From Torreya grandis (taxonomy: Eukaryota > Streptophyta > Pinopsida > Cupressales > Taxaceae): DNA of 64,000 nt. Location of the stretch: the NCBI GenBank assembly GCA_037957365.1, contig JARHVA010000666.1, positions 4,281,501-4,345,500 of the forward strand, in the 5' to 3' direction. The notes below the pieces were generated by a model that searched no databases, was not told where the DNA came from, and saw only the letters and a program-made list of their open reading frames with translations. Position numbers and translations under genes: made by a program. This document shows positions 1-14,547 of the stretch, in pieces. The stretch's first letter is position 1. Each line of letters begins with the position of its first letter.

Positions 1-1661
1 TAAATATATAAAACATGATCAAAGGGGTCAAAATTATCAAATGCCAAATTTTGATAATAGAGATTTATCATATTAACAAACATAATAAAACCCTTTGATA
101 AGATCATTTGAGCTAAGTTTTATGTTATCAAGACCATTTTAAAATAAGACATAGTATAAGTCTTCGGCCTGAGGTTCATGGTATTTAAATGAAATCCAAT
201 GGGAAACTTAAGGCGTAAACTTAGACTAAGTTTATTTTTCATGAATTTAGACCATAAGATCATTTTAATATTTGTAGATTGGATACTTTCAGTGTTTGAG
301 CATCTTCTGAGGGATTCCATTAGTCTATACGGTAGTTCAAAAGCTTTCTATCAACATTTTAAAATGTATTTTAATCCTGAGCAAGATAGTTCATTAGCTT
401 AAATTTGACATTCTTGCAGACATCAAATAGGTCCTCATAGACATCGAATGACAATCATATGAATGTCAATTTTAAGCTAGTAAAGATTTTAATTTGATGG
501 TCACATGAGCATTAAATACATCCTCATGGATAATAAATGATGGTCATGTGAATGTCAATTTAAGCTCATCAAATTCATATAACCCAATGTGAGAGTGACA
601 CTGGGCACCTCTATGAGCCTTCCCAATATCTTGGACTCAATGCGCTCCATTAGATCGAGGTCCTACAAGTAAGTGAGACTCATAAGATCATGATTCAAGA
701 GCTTGCTCATGATTGGTTTTTTTTGTCAGTTGGGCCCTTTTGATTTTAATCCTTGAATGTAAGGATGTCGTGTATCAATCTCATAGGCCTTTTGTGATCC
801 TTTGACCTTTTGACTATGCTTTATGTCATCCGACTAGATCTTCATGATGAAGTGGGAACCATTGGATGTAGGCTAAGGGTGAAGCTTTGTAAGGGTATTT
901 GCATCATTGTATCCCTTTCTTATGATGAAGCATGGATCATTATATCTTTTAAGATACATGTTTAAGTTAAAGCTCACACCTTTCTTGTTCCATTGAATGA
1001 AATGCCACGATGAAGCGAGCATCATCAGATCTATGAGAAGCAAGAAAGTTAAGTTAGGATCTACGGTGAATAAAAGAATTAGGCTAAAATTTTAGTGATA
1101 AGGTCTCATTCATATTAATAAATATGATGGGGCTTTATGATTAAAACTTTAGGCTAAGCTTATGAATCAAAGGGGCCAAGTTAAGAAATATTAAAAAGGG
1201 ACCCTGCAAAATGAATATTATACCTAGTTAGGAATATAAATAAGTTAAAGGGGGAAATAACAAAAGGGACCCAAGTATATTTTAGGCTAATATTATTAGT
1301 GTTACAAAACATTATTAATATTAAAACATGAATTTTATGCTTAGTCCAAAATGGATTTTAAAAGGTTCCCACTAATTTAGTTCTTGCCAATATTCAAATT
1401 TGAATTGAGGGTCTGCCAGGTTTTGGAATGTGAATTTATCAATAGGAACACCATGTAACCTATAACTAAAATCCATAAGACCATTTATTAGCAATGTTAT
1501 AAAATATTAAAGCAAAACATAATAAGTAATCTTACCTTTAATAAAGTGGATGATCTTCAAATTCTACAAATGATCTTAACATGCCATATTTTCGACTTTA
1601 ATCTTGAAAATTTCTCAAGGGTCTCAATTTTTAAAAAATGGGGGTATGTTAGTCTCAACAG
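1..1661 (-). repeat. Truncated LTR of the gag-only retrotransposon family
   Basis: The right end (about 1615-1661) is the reverse complement of the first 45 bases of the LTRs starting at 32501 and 39774: the GGTC..AAAAAATGGGGGTATGTT..CTCAACA pattern, with the terminal TG of the LTR at 1660-1661 on the minus strand. Further left, the passages on 'spatial' motifs such as TGATGGTCATGTGAATGTCAATTT (440-560) and ATTAATAAATATGATGGGGC (about 1115) resemble parts of those LTRs. I infer a minus-strand LTR whose body continues past the left window edge. The short open frames on either strand here look incidental. The family match at the terminus is clear; the body is diverged and rearranged. Confidence 0.6.
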
Positions 1662-2024
1662 AGGTCAACCAAGATCTTGAGGAGGAGAAAGGAGAGATTT
1701 AGTCTATCAGTCTCAATCACCAAATATAGGAAGAGGATAAGGACTAGTTCATTAGAAGTTGTACCAAAGGGAGGAACAAAAAAGGTGAAAGTATTGAGAC
1801 CAAGAAATTGGTCTTTTATTTTGAATCACATTAGTTGGGTTTGCTCCATCTCTTTTTATTTGGTCTTAGGTCTTTTGGCTAAAACTTTGCATAAGTTTGG
1901 TGGCAGGGGGTTTTAGCTGTCGGGTTCATCTTTTGTTCCTTTTTTATCCTATTGCTTGTCATGCTTATCTTATAGATTTATTTTGTAAAGGGAACGAGCC
2001 CCTTCAACCCAGTACTTAACCTAT

Positions 2025-2063
<39 letters not shown>
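1662..2063 (+). mobile_element. LINE-like 3' tail ending in a (TA)n tract
   Basis: A short open frame (1677-1916) codes for a basic N-terminal piece and ends in FGLLAKTLHKFGGRGF. It is followed by a T-rich untranslated stretch, the phrase TTTTGTAAAGGGAACGAGCCCCTT (1980-2003 region) and then an 18-unit TA repeat. This order (end of ORF, pyrimidine-rich 3' UTR with a GTAAAGGG..GGCCCC-type motif, simple-sequence tail) is typical of plant L1-type retrotransposons. No endonuclease or reverse transcriptase part is present, so it would be a strongly 5'-truncated copy. It begins exactly where the neighbouring LTR ends, so the LTR element probably inserted into it. The family call rests on the tail and is tentative. 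Confidence 0.4.
2028..2063. repeat. (TA)18 microsatellite
   Basis: Uninterrupted alternating AT, serving as the terminal tract of the LINE-like fragment. Similar shorter TA runs lie at 3674-3699, 31256-31282 and 46787-46804. Confidence 0.95.
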
Positions 2064-2066
<3 letters not shown>

Positions 2067-2074
2067 TTATGAAT

Positions 2075-2138
2075 TTCATTCACAAACTTAGAATGATACA
2101 TTTATACTCTAAATTACATCCAAAGTTTGTGAAATGAA
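2075..2138. repeat. Short inverted repeat (hairpin)
   Basis: TTCATTCACAAACTT at 2075-2089 is matched in reverse complement at 2123-2138, with one inserted base. The loop is about 33 bases. It could be a foldback remnant or chance in AT-rich DNA. No gene is attached. Confidence 0.4.
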
Positions 2139-3789
2139 GTCCAAATATATCAAATGCACATATTTTTTAACAAGATTTTTATTTTATATTTTTGGCTAAA
2201 TTATTCATGTAGACACTCAAGGACCATGCAAGATCAAGGAGAGTTCCTGGTGAACAAGCTTCAACCACCTTTGAAAGATGTAAATGTAATGAAAATAAAT
2301 AAATAAAGGAGGTCTTTTTGGAGGAGATTTTTTTGAGATTTCATCACTAATATATCTTGCCTAGGATTTATCCCTATTATTTTTATTCAATTCTATCATA
2401 GTATATTCATGCCCATTCCCATTCATGTTGTATGTTTTTCCAATACATAGGTCAAAACCTTGTATCATAATTGCAAGAAAAGTATTATGGACTCAGTTAT
2501 CCCTTTTAATTTTTTCAATATTGCTTTATAGTTTAATTACATTAATATGTTGTAATTTCATGCTATTTGAAGGCTGAAAATTGTATTGAAATTCTTGCTA
2601 ATACAAGCTTTGATCAATGAAATAACATTTTTGGATCATTAACAAATCATTCAAATTTATGTATGAAAGTATGTTTTATTTTGTTTCTCAATTAATTAAC
2701 ATTGGAATTTATTTTTAATTAATACTTTGTTTTTTATGGGTTAGAAGAAGATACAATTATTTTTTAATCTCTTTATCCAATTTTGATTCATATTGTCAGC
2801 CATCTTTCACACCTAATGTCAAAATAATTATAATAGGACTCTAATTCCTGTCATCAAAGAATAATTCTAGTTCATCCCAATCACTATTATAACCAAAATA
2901 TTTTATAAGATTATTGATATTGAGATAAGAGAGTGAACCCTCTTAGATTCAATTATCTAAAGTGGGAAGATCAAATATTTTCATAGGTACCTTGAAGTGT
3001 AAACATCCATATTCATGCTAATTTAGTGGACAACATCTAAAGTGATGTATTATTTTGGAAACAACATGTTTTCCTAATGCCTAAAAATAGATAAAGTTGA
3101 TAGCAAACAAAATTTGACATTATAAGAGTTACGACCGTTATATATTCTACTTGAAGACTCTGATCTAATTTATTACAAACATGAATAGAAGTTTCTAATC
3201 CATAGATACAAATAAAAATACTTGTGATTATTGGGAATCCAATAGACATCATTTGACACATGAAGTAAAATATTCTATAGTACTTAAAATCAAATGTTAG
3301 GGAAAAATATCTTGGGAAGATCTCAAGCAAACTGAATTTTTGAACACTCTACCTCAATTGAATCCTCATTAGTAGTAAAGCATTATTTTATTTCTCATAG
3401 TTGGATTCTCATATAATTGATACTAGATCTAATTATAGAAATGAATTATTTATTGAATAACCTAAAATTTATAAATATCTTAGATAAAGATATAAGGCCC
3501 TTAAAACCATTCCCCCTTTTACCATTCCAAGCTCTATGCCTTATTTACATAACACCCCTTTTCAAGAATCAAGAGGGTGACCCATTAGGTTTCACATTCT
3601 TAAGATAGTAGTATCTAGAATACTAAAAATCATATAAATATAGATTTCAACCCCAAACAAAATGTGTAGGTTGTATATATATATATATATATATATATAA
3701 TCTACTTAATCTTCCAAGTTTATTATATCCTTTACCTATCCATTATTAAAATTAAATATCCCATTTTAAAGGAAATAATGTAGTAACAA
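2139..3789. other. No gene seen; possible LTR/leader of the old gypsy element
   Basis: AT-rich DNA with no convincing coding frame. It contains an A-rich AATAAATAAATAAAGG stretch (2300) and a (TA)13 run (3674-3699). It lies directly upstream of the decayed gag at 3790, so the 5' LTR and leader of that element should be here. I could not find the matching 3' LTR beyond 51.2 kb by eye. Confidence 0.35.
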
Positions 3790-4191
3790 TTGAACATCAT
3801 ATTAATGTCATCTTAGATTATACAAATAACTTGATGTTAGAACATGGTGATATTTCATTATGAATTTTTATTCAATATATTAAAGGAGATGCTATAAATT
3901 GGTTGAGAGGACTAGATTCTCATTCTATATCAAACATGGAATAATTAATTCAAGATTTCAAGAATAGGTGGGGTGAAAATAAGGAAACCCAATTTTTATA
4001 TCAATAATAAAATCACTTAAAGAGGAAAAATGTTGAGATTGTAAGTGAAATAAATATAAGGTTCATGAAAATTTATTATAATGCTCATACCACAAATAAT
4101 CCAAATGAATCATATACAATGAAAAATTATTGTTCGTCTCACTGTGTCAGTTTTTTCCTAGAGAGGAAATATGTTAACATTGATATTGCCA
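3790..4191 (+). pseudogene. Decayed Ty3/gypsy gag, amino-terminal part
   Basis: One forward frame reads as a retrotransposon capsid domain: KGDAINWLRGLDSHSISNM followed by QDFKNRWGE and INIRFMKIYYN, spaced like the capsid region of plant Ty3/gypsy Gag. In-frame stops interrupt it (for example after SNME at about 3944, and a double stop at about 4005). The frame runs to 4191, exactly where the large minus-strand LTR begins. To the right of that LTR element (46158 on) the text picks up again with TQIPSTSTNDKKMNE, which suits a Gag linker. I infer one gag gene split by the insertion. Gag would form the cytoplasmic particle; this copy cannot. Confidence 0.55.
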
Positions 4192-7100
4192 TGCCAAAAA
4201 ACTAACACAACAAAAAAACATACAAAAATAGACCATTTTTTTACTAAGAATGTATAATGTACATAACGCATAGTTTCATGGACCATTAGCAAGCCAAAAA
4301 CATGGTACAAGACACACAATGCATCCAAATAAACTCACATATAAAAATGGCATGGATGGTAATGTGTAAGTGGTTTCATAATAATTACATAACCATGCAA
4401 GCCCAAATTACTCTAATTGGCCTACATGCTATCAAATGATCCATAACTCTCTAAGCCAGCCTAACAAGATGCATGGTTATAAGGATAAAAATAAATGTTT
4501 GATAAATGCAAGTGGGTTAGAGAAACCACTAGATCAAACTATACTATCTAACTCTTTGTGAGGCTTCAAAACTTATTTGCACAAATCCAACTAATCATAG
4601 GGATCAATTAACACGTAAGTCATAATCAAAAATAAAATTTTGAATTAATTCAAAGTCAATGAAATATCTCAACTAAATATTGTATAGTCCCCATATGACC
4701 TTTAAAGAGGTATAAAATATTACAAATAATCCCCTTGAAGATAGAGCACTTCATCTCAACCATTAGATTAATTCAACCTCAATCTTCAGATTTAGTAAAG
4801 GGTGAGAAAGACATTAAAATCCTTATGGAAGTCAATGAAGGCTTAAAATATGACATTAAGCTATAAATTCAAATTTTGGAATGGATGGAGGAGGTGTTGG
4901 AGGATGACTTATCCATAGTCATCTCTCATCTCCTTCCTTGGCCTTGGATGATTTCCATTAATGGAGTCTCCAGATTTTGATCCCTTTTTCCACTTATTTA
5001 TTTTTAAACTATGTTTCAATGCATGTATACATGATTTTATTTTATAGGGACCCATTTTTTGAAAAGGTTCCAAGAAGCCTCAATCTCCCACAGTTTTTGA
5101 AAAGTTCATTAGGAGTTTTACCAATAAGGTTAATTAATAAATTACTTTCCAATTTTAGATTTAGGTTTATATTATTATTTTGTTCATTATAGGGAAGAGA
5201 ATAAATAGGATTACCCTTTAGGGTTGACCTATCTTGGGGCTTCCAAGAGCCTACACAAGCCAAAAGATCAAAAGGTGCTTCTTCTAAGGAAAGAGGTTAA
5301 AAGGGTGAAATACATCATTATAGGTCTTAAAATTTGTTTCATATGAAATATCATGAAAAATTGAGGGGGGTCCCTTTTTGGGCCATTTCACCCTTCGATT
5401 TTCAAATCACCTAAATTAGTTGAAAAAAATCAGGTATACTAGATAAGAAGAGGTTTAAATTTATCTCTATTGAGAAGAGGGTCATAACAGGAAAAAAAAT
5501 TTATCTCCTAGTCTCAAAATTAATATTGTGTAAAATATAATGAAAATTTTATGGGGGACCCATTTGGTTCCATCCCACCTTTGGAACACTAGGTCTTCAC
5601 ATTCAAAGGAATGAAACTAGGTATACTAGGTGTCAAAGGTTATGGTTTTCAAAATTTGGTTACAAATTTAAAAATTTATAAAACTGAAGTTTAAATTCAA
5701 TAATATTAATATTTTTTTTAAATTGAATGATGGTTAGTAAAACTAGCCTCCATAGCCACACCAATGGCTATCCATTGCGGTAGTTGTATGGTAATGAAAC
5801 CTACATAGACTACACATATACCATTGGCCCACTGATCACATGTGATTTAAAAATATAAAGACCTACAAAACCACCCAATCAAACATTGGTCATCCACCCC
5901 TTCACGGATCAACTTGCATAGTGTGTGGTCACATGGGGGACCACTGCTTAATTCAACCTTCTGTATGGAAAGGGTGTAGTTACCTTCCAAAGGGCCTATA
6001 TTTTTAGAAACTAACGTACATGAGTTTTTTTTAAATGATATATTATAACTCATGAGGCAAAATGAAATGAAAGGCAATGGGCTCAAAAAATTGATAATTT
6101 TATACCAAACTTAATTTTTAACATTATAATGTATTGTTTTAAATGAAAAACATTTAGGTGAGGTGAATGCAAGTTATAAAGGAGGTATATAGATTTTTAT
6201 TGTTAAAACTTTAATAAATAATATAAATTCACCCATAACTCCAAAAAATATGCTATAAATTTAATTAATTCCTTGATTTTCTCTACTTTATAGTATAATA
6301 ATAATTGACAAAAATTAGAATGATTTCAAGTGTGTAAAAATTATATGAATGCATCTCGTCTTCCTTGGCTTCACATAAATCAATGAATTTCATAATTTTA
6401 GGAAAGATAAAACTTTTATTTGTAATCAACTATAAAAATTCATAGATATACATGTTCAATATAGAATATATAATTTGAATTTGAACATATAATATTATTT
6501 CATTACTTATACATATTTTCAGATAAAAAATAGCAATAACATGGATCTCAAATAGCTAATATAATTTATTTACAAATATATAAAAAGTGTTGGATAGGTT
6601 GGTCTTGACAAACACTCTATATGTAATTTTAAATCTTACCAAAGGAGGTCTTTCCTCCCATACTTTTTCCATCATCAATAGGTTACCCTTGGCACCCCTG
6701 AGCATAAGATTCATAGCTTCAATCATCATCACATCATGATTTAATGTGGACATGATAATAAAAATGAGGTTTGTATGGTAGCTAAGGCTTGACAAGACAC
6801 ACTCTCTATAGGAGGATACAATCTCATCTACACAAAAGAGGCTTCCATATCCAAAACTAGAATACAAATAAAGTAAAACACAATATCAACACAATTTATA
6901 TCAAACATCCATAACCTATTTACAACATCAAAAAGGCTCACTAAAGGAGAATAAGAAAGTGGGATAACTCACCCTTTTCCTACCATGTCTTGGCCCTGGA
7001 AGGGCATTGAGAGGTCCACTTTCCACTACCAATACTAAGAATAAAACTATGTAGGGCAATATCATAAGTTTGGTCTGCTTTCCACTACCACTACATGAGA

Positions 7101-8567
7101 GTGCACAACAAACATGCAAATTCACACAAATTTTGGTAGTATAACTTTTCCCTTTTAAGAAAATAAAATGGCATAAAAAAATAACTAATAGTTTAGGAAG
7201 TATATTACATCTCTAATCCCAAATGGGCATTACAACCATATGGTGGCCATTGGCACAACCATGAAATAAAGTAAAGAAAGAGGGTGAGAAAAATGACCTT
7301 ACACTTCTTGAAAAATGAAATGAAAGGAAAAGATAAAGATAATTTTAATATAAATAATATTAAATCAAATCGGAGAATGGAAGCCTACCTTATTTCCTTC
7401 TTGTATCCACTTAATATATATCTTACATTCTTTGGGAAATGACTATAATCCTCCTTCTATAATCTCTTCCTCTAAGTTCCTCCTCTTTCTCCTTCTCTTT
7501 TCCACTTCTAAATTTTTAAATTTCAATTGAGAAAAATTCCTCTCAAGGAATTATTTCCTTCATCATATAGGCTCAACTCCATTCTATACAAGCCAATGGG
7601 AATGTGACAAGTATGCCTCTCCATAACTCCACTTACAAGCCCATGTGGGTAAGCAAGCAAGTCCATACCTCATAAATTAACCCACCATCCCATGCCACAA
7701 ATGGCACATGGGCTTCCCTAAAATTCTTCTTTGTCTCCTAAAAATAATCTTCAACCTTATTATTGGTCAAAGGACATAAAAATCAACATAAAATATCTAG
7801 AAACTAATTTATGTCACTCTCTAAATTTGGCTCTTCCAATCCAACCGAGTTTAATGTCAAAGGAGGCCACTTAAGTGGATTAAAAACACTTTAAGAATGA
7901 AATAAAAAGGTAAAGAGAATCCTAAGTTTAATAAGGGTGTGAATAGTATCCAAAGGGTGAATACTACAAAATGTGTTAAGGACATCTATACTTTCGACTA
8001 GGTCAACAAATGAAACAAGGAGTGGTTTGAGCCATGAAAGGGTCAAGTAGACATGTATCCACTCTACCAATGATGGGATCATGCCCAGCGTAGTCCTAGT
8101 TCCTTTGTTGGCCTCCCATATCATATGCACAACATTGTATACATAAAATGTCCTACCCTAGAAAGTGGAAGCTATAAAATACAACCAATAAAAAGTTATC
8201 TCAATCCACATAACATGCACACTACATATCAATGGTATTAAATTAATACCAAACATATAAACATATGTATAATCCAAATTCATGTTTGGGAACAATATCT
8301 CTAGTGTTAGGGAATCAATATACATCATAATTAACAACTAAATAAAATAAATTGATATCATAATACATATAATAATCATCAAATCTAATCATATAAATAT
8401 TCTTGCATAAGCAAAACATAACGTCTCATAGCATATAGAATACATATCTTAGTCATAGGGACTAAATAAAATATCATGTCTCAATAATACATAAGGCACA
8501 TCTTAATAGGAAGTGTGTAAAACACCACATGTTTAAAGGTGAGCACTATGAAAATAGGGGTCTCACA
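4192..8567 (-). repeat. 3' LTR (copy A) of the large non-coding LTR element
   Basis: This 4.4-kb stretch is collinear with 30433-32500 plus 42954-46157, about 80% alike by eye. Anchor pairs include the left ends (TGCCAAAAAACTAACAC / TGACCAAAAATTAACAC), 4880-5060 with 31105-31290, 5880-5950 with 32150-32230, 6640-6720 with 43470-43550, and 8095-8160 with 45000-45065. On the minus strand it starts TGTGAGACCCC and ends in CA, as LTRs do, and is preceded by a polypurine tract. The open frames inside are not conserved between copies, so I treat them as noise. No TSD matching copy B's outer flank was found. Confidence 0.75.
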
Positions 8568-8579
8568 TCAACCTCCACT
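8568..8579 (-). promoter_or_regulatory. Polypurine tract of the large LTR element
   Basis: On the minus strand AGTGGAGGTTGA abuts the TGTGAGACC start of copy A. This is the position and composition expected of the plus-strand DNA primer at a 3' LTR. It fixes the element's orientation as minus. Confidence 0.65.
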
Positions 8580-10480
8580 TATGTAGAATTCATCCTAGAA
8601 GTCACCAAGGATCAAAAGTCTAGTTTAAAAGATGTTATAACAACCATGTTATAACTCAACTCAGTGTGGTCTCTCTAAGTTAATCTTCACATATCTCTAC
8701 TAATACATCACAGAGTGTAATGCAATACACTAAAATATATAATATCACACACAACCAATCTCCATCACTCTCAAACTTAGGAGGAAACATATGATAATAT
8801 TTATTATAATGAAAAATGCTAAGTATCACACCATCCTTAAAACCTATATATATGGAACAAGTGAAATTATGTCTCCCCATTTATTCAATAAGTTACATAA
8901 CAAGTCATAAGATTATCTCATCTACTAAACATAAACAAATACATCTCTCCTAGTACTCCCATACTCACTCAAGGTGAAAGGTACACAAGAAGGCTCATCA
9001 AAATAACAAATCTAAACAAGTTGATAAATTATAAAATCCAATCAATCAAGTGGTGAAATTAATCAGCTAATCTTCCCCACCCAATCCACAGAAAAGAGAA
9101 CAAATAAAAATGTTAAACAACCCAATATAATCCAAAGAATAATAAAGATGAAAATGGCTAGACAACCTAATTTAATCCAAAACTAAAGATAAAAACAAAA
9201 TTAGGAGCTCCAATAATCAATAATTTTTTTAAATAATAAATGTATAAATGTTCTAAAAATGCATAACAAAGAAAACCATAAAAGTATGATTCCAATAAAC
9301 TTATAAATCCAACCTTCAAGGTTCACCACATCACATGGTAAAAGTTAACATGTTTAGATGCAATAATAATAATAATAATAATAAGTGTGGCTGTAGAAGA
9401 TCATAAATGGAGATTAGGGAGATAACATATAGACAAATATAAACATAATTATTTAATACCTCATGCGGTATGAATAATACATTTCAACTCCAATTTTCCA
9501 AAACTACCACACATTTATCAACTTGTAAGTAGTAAATATTAGAATACATTTTCCCAAATAAGAAAAAAAAGATTAGACCACATGGAGAAACCAAGACACT
9601 CCATATATATAACTTATCTAGCTAACATGATGTAGAAGATACCATTCTTCAAAGGCCAAGGAATTTGGTTGAATTAAAATTAAATAAACAAGTCTCCACT
9701 CAAAATGAAATATTCACCATATAAGGTATAATCCACTCAATGGATTTATAATAATGTAACTTTATGGTGAGAGAGTTTTAACTCATCTCAATCCTGGATA
9801 AGTGCTAAAAACCCATCTCCCCCAACTAAGGGAATTTATGGAATACCAATCTATAACCAAATTCCTAGCATATAGGAAGTCACTAACAAAATATACTACA
9901 CTCCTCTACTATGAGGAGAATACCTAATACACACAAGTGTGGTACCATTCCCCAAGAGGTAATCCAAGATCCTCTCCCCTATAATTAAATTCAATAAGGC
10001 ACAAAAATCCATCTACATGTACACACTTTCTTAGGTGGGAAGCATCACATGATTGTACATCACCCACAACACAAAACACAAGTGGCCCTTATGATTTTTA
10101 TTTCCAAACAAAATGTCTAACCATCACTAATTATTTTTAGTCTAAGGTGATCAAGAAGGTTATAGGAACATTTATTCATGAAAATCATGACCTATGCTAT
10201 TTATTCACCTATCCAACATGGTATACAAAAATCACTCTCAACTCACTTGTTCAAACTAACCATAATAACTCCAAGAAGGTACATGTTCTCTTTAAGGACA
10301 CACACTCATTACACCACAAATTATTAAATCAAAATGGTTATCAAAACAACATCCCAAATTACAAGACTCATGTGGCATATCCATTATGGTGACCTAGAGG
10401 TTAGTCCCTATAGATCCAATCTAAAATCATATGTTCATAGCACTACAAGCATGTCACACCCTATCCTACTCTAACAAAAT
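8580..10480 (-). mobile_element. Internal region (3' part) of the large LTR element, no coding seen
   Basis: About 1.9 kb next to the polypurine tract, with C-rich and A-rich text (CACTCAAGGTG, CTCCCC blocks) like that of 28387-30412, which I take as the other end of the same internal region. No Gag, protease, polymerase or integrase motif can be read on either strand. The short frames (for example 8680-8880 minus, 10147-10392 plus) lack recognisable domains. An (AAT)n run is at 9362-9384. A sharp composition change at about 10480 suggests a foreign insertion begins there. Confidence 0.4.
9362..9384. repeat. (AAT)n microsatellite
   Basis: Seven to eight consecutive AAT units, uninterrupted. 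Confidence 0.9.
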
Positions 10481-12726
<2,246 letters not shown>

Positions 12727-14246
12727 GTAAATTAGATCTTAATTTTAAGGAAATGAACATGTATGAGGATGTTTGTAGATATGTGTGTGAACATTTGAGT
12801 AATAAAATTCATGTATATAAAACTAGGCAGTAATCATTTGGTAAAAATGTATGATTTGTTACAGTTGTAGATATTAATAAGATAATTTTTTGCTTATATG
12901 CTTGAATTATTGTTGTTAATTTAGTTTATTCATAGCATGGGTATTTGGGTTGATTCAAAAAAGGTATAGGAAGTAATTGGCACTTGTATATATTTATATA
13001 TAAATTTTTTATAGGAATATAATAGATTGGGTTCTATAAGGTAGAAACCATGTATATATATGCAATCTAGTTTATATTTCCTTATCTAAAAGTATTATGA
13101 GCAATTAAAATTTAAGTCATAGTCCTATAATTTCATAATATACTAAATTGATAGCATCAAACTGAGATATAGAGTATCTATACAGGCATATAAGGGTTTA
13201 TCACAAAGTTGCATATTAACTTGAATAATGTTAGAATATGGAGTATACAATAGGTAAAATATATTTATGATTAGTTACTATAATAAGCACATATATTCAT
13301 TAATATTTTAATAAACATTGAATCAACCACATGAACTTATATTGATGGACCCTGATGAAATACACAATTGTAAATGACAATGAGAATTCTAAGTGAAATA
13401 TTGAAATAAGAGGATGTTTTTATCTCTATATTGGGTGATTATTTTTGGTTTTTATGGTTGTAATAAACATATAAGAAATATTAGATATATTAAATACATA
13501 TCTTTTGATTTTAAAATATTTTAAAAGGGTTCTATTTATAATTGGGAAATAGGGTAGATTTTGTGGTAAATTTTAACTAGATTGTAACTTGAATCCAAAA
13601 GATCTTTGTTTACCATAGAACATGATGAAATATGTAAGGGAAGATGTAAAAATGAAACTTATAGCCTTGATTTGTTTAGATATTTCAGGGATTACACTAT
13701 TGATTGAGTGTTGATATTCGTTATATATGCCTTTATTCATGAATTACGATTGAAGGATATGTTGAAAGGGGAAGGGTAAAATTTATGAGCCCTTATCAAA
13801 AACCCCTTGGATTTCATTAGTGAATCTATGGATAATTATTTCTCAAGCATGGTGAATCTGATATGCATGGTGGAAAATCCACTATAAGGAGAGGAAAATA
13901 TTTTGGGTTTTTGTTTTTTTGTACAATTATTCAAATGCATCAGGTAAACACTATAGAATGACATAACCAAATGGTGTAATTGGACAGTGCTACCAAATGG
14001 TGCAACTGAATAGTAAAACCAAATGGTATAACAAGATGGCCAATCATATATTAGTATTTTATTACAATAATTCAATTAGAACTATCAGTCAATGTGATTA
14101 GCTGGCATGGATGGTATTTGATTGCATGTTGGTTATTCTATACAATAGTATGGTCTATGCTTCTAGTACACTAGCAGGTGCAATAATTTATCTTGATACC
14201 CCTTAGTTTTATATGTGATTGATTGCCTTGGTTTCTACCCTCCACT
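12727..14246. other. No gene seen; AT-rich
   Basis: No coding frame of note. It holds a three-unit 26-bp tandem repeat (listed separately) and leads into a TATA box at 14247. The 5' flank of the decayed + strand gene should lie here. Confidence 0.3.
13966..14043. repeat. Three-unit 26-bp tandem repeat with ACCAAATGGT core
   Basis: ACCAAATGGT occurs at 13966, 13992 and 14018, exactly 26 bp apart. The rest of each unit is diverged (GTAATTGGACAG.., GCAACTGAATAG.., ATAACAAGATGG..). Related words such as CAACTGAAT occur in inverse orientation near 26740-26850, beside the hAT-like transposase start. This would fit subterminal repeats of a DNA transposon but is weak. Confidence 0.6.
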
Positions 14247-14254
14247 TATAAATA
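14247..14254 (+). promoter_or_regulatory. Candidate TATA box
   Basis: TATAAATA followed by CCCCC and a pyrimidine-rich, ATG-poor leader (14260-14310) resembles a plant core promoter. It precedes the decayed + strand gene at 14548-16802. No experimental support is possible from sequence alone. Confidence 0.35.
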
Positions 14255-14547
14255 CCCCCTTGCCATCATTTGAACCATTTTATATAATTATTTTCTCATC
14301 TACTCTCATGTTTTTTACATTAATTAACCTACCACACTAGCCACACACAATGATTCATCTACTCCAACATCTAGACACATTCACTTTCTCCAATGCCATA
14401 TATGCCATATGAAAATACATTTTAAATAATTTATTATACCTTGATATTTTGAAGCTAATATAATAGCTAAATGCATTCAAATATTGGATTCATAAATGTA
14501 ACTTTGGGGGCCTAATATACATGCCTTGATATGAAACTGATAATGCT

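Noticed and set aside
5847..8130. Small minus-strand ORFs (79-103 codons) in LTR copy A as genes
   Set aside because: The corresponding frames are not kept in copy B, as expected for non-coding LTR sequence.
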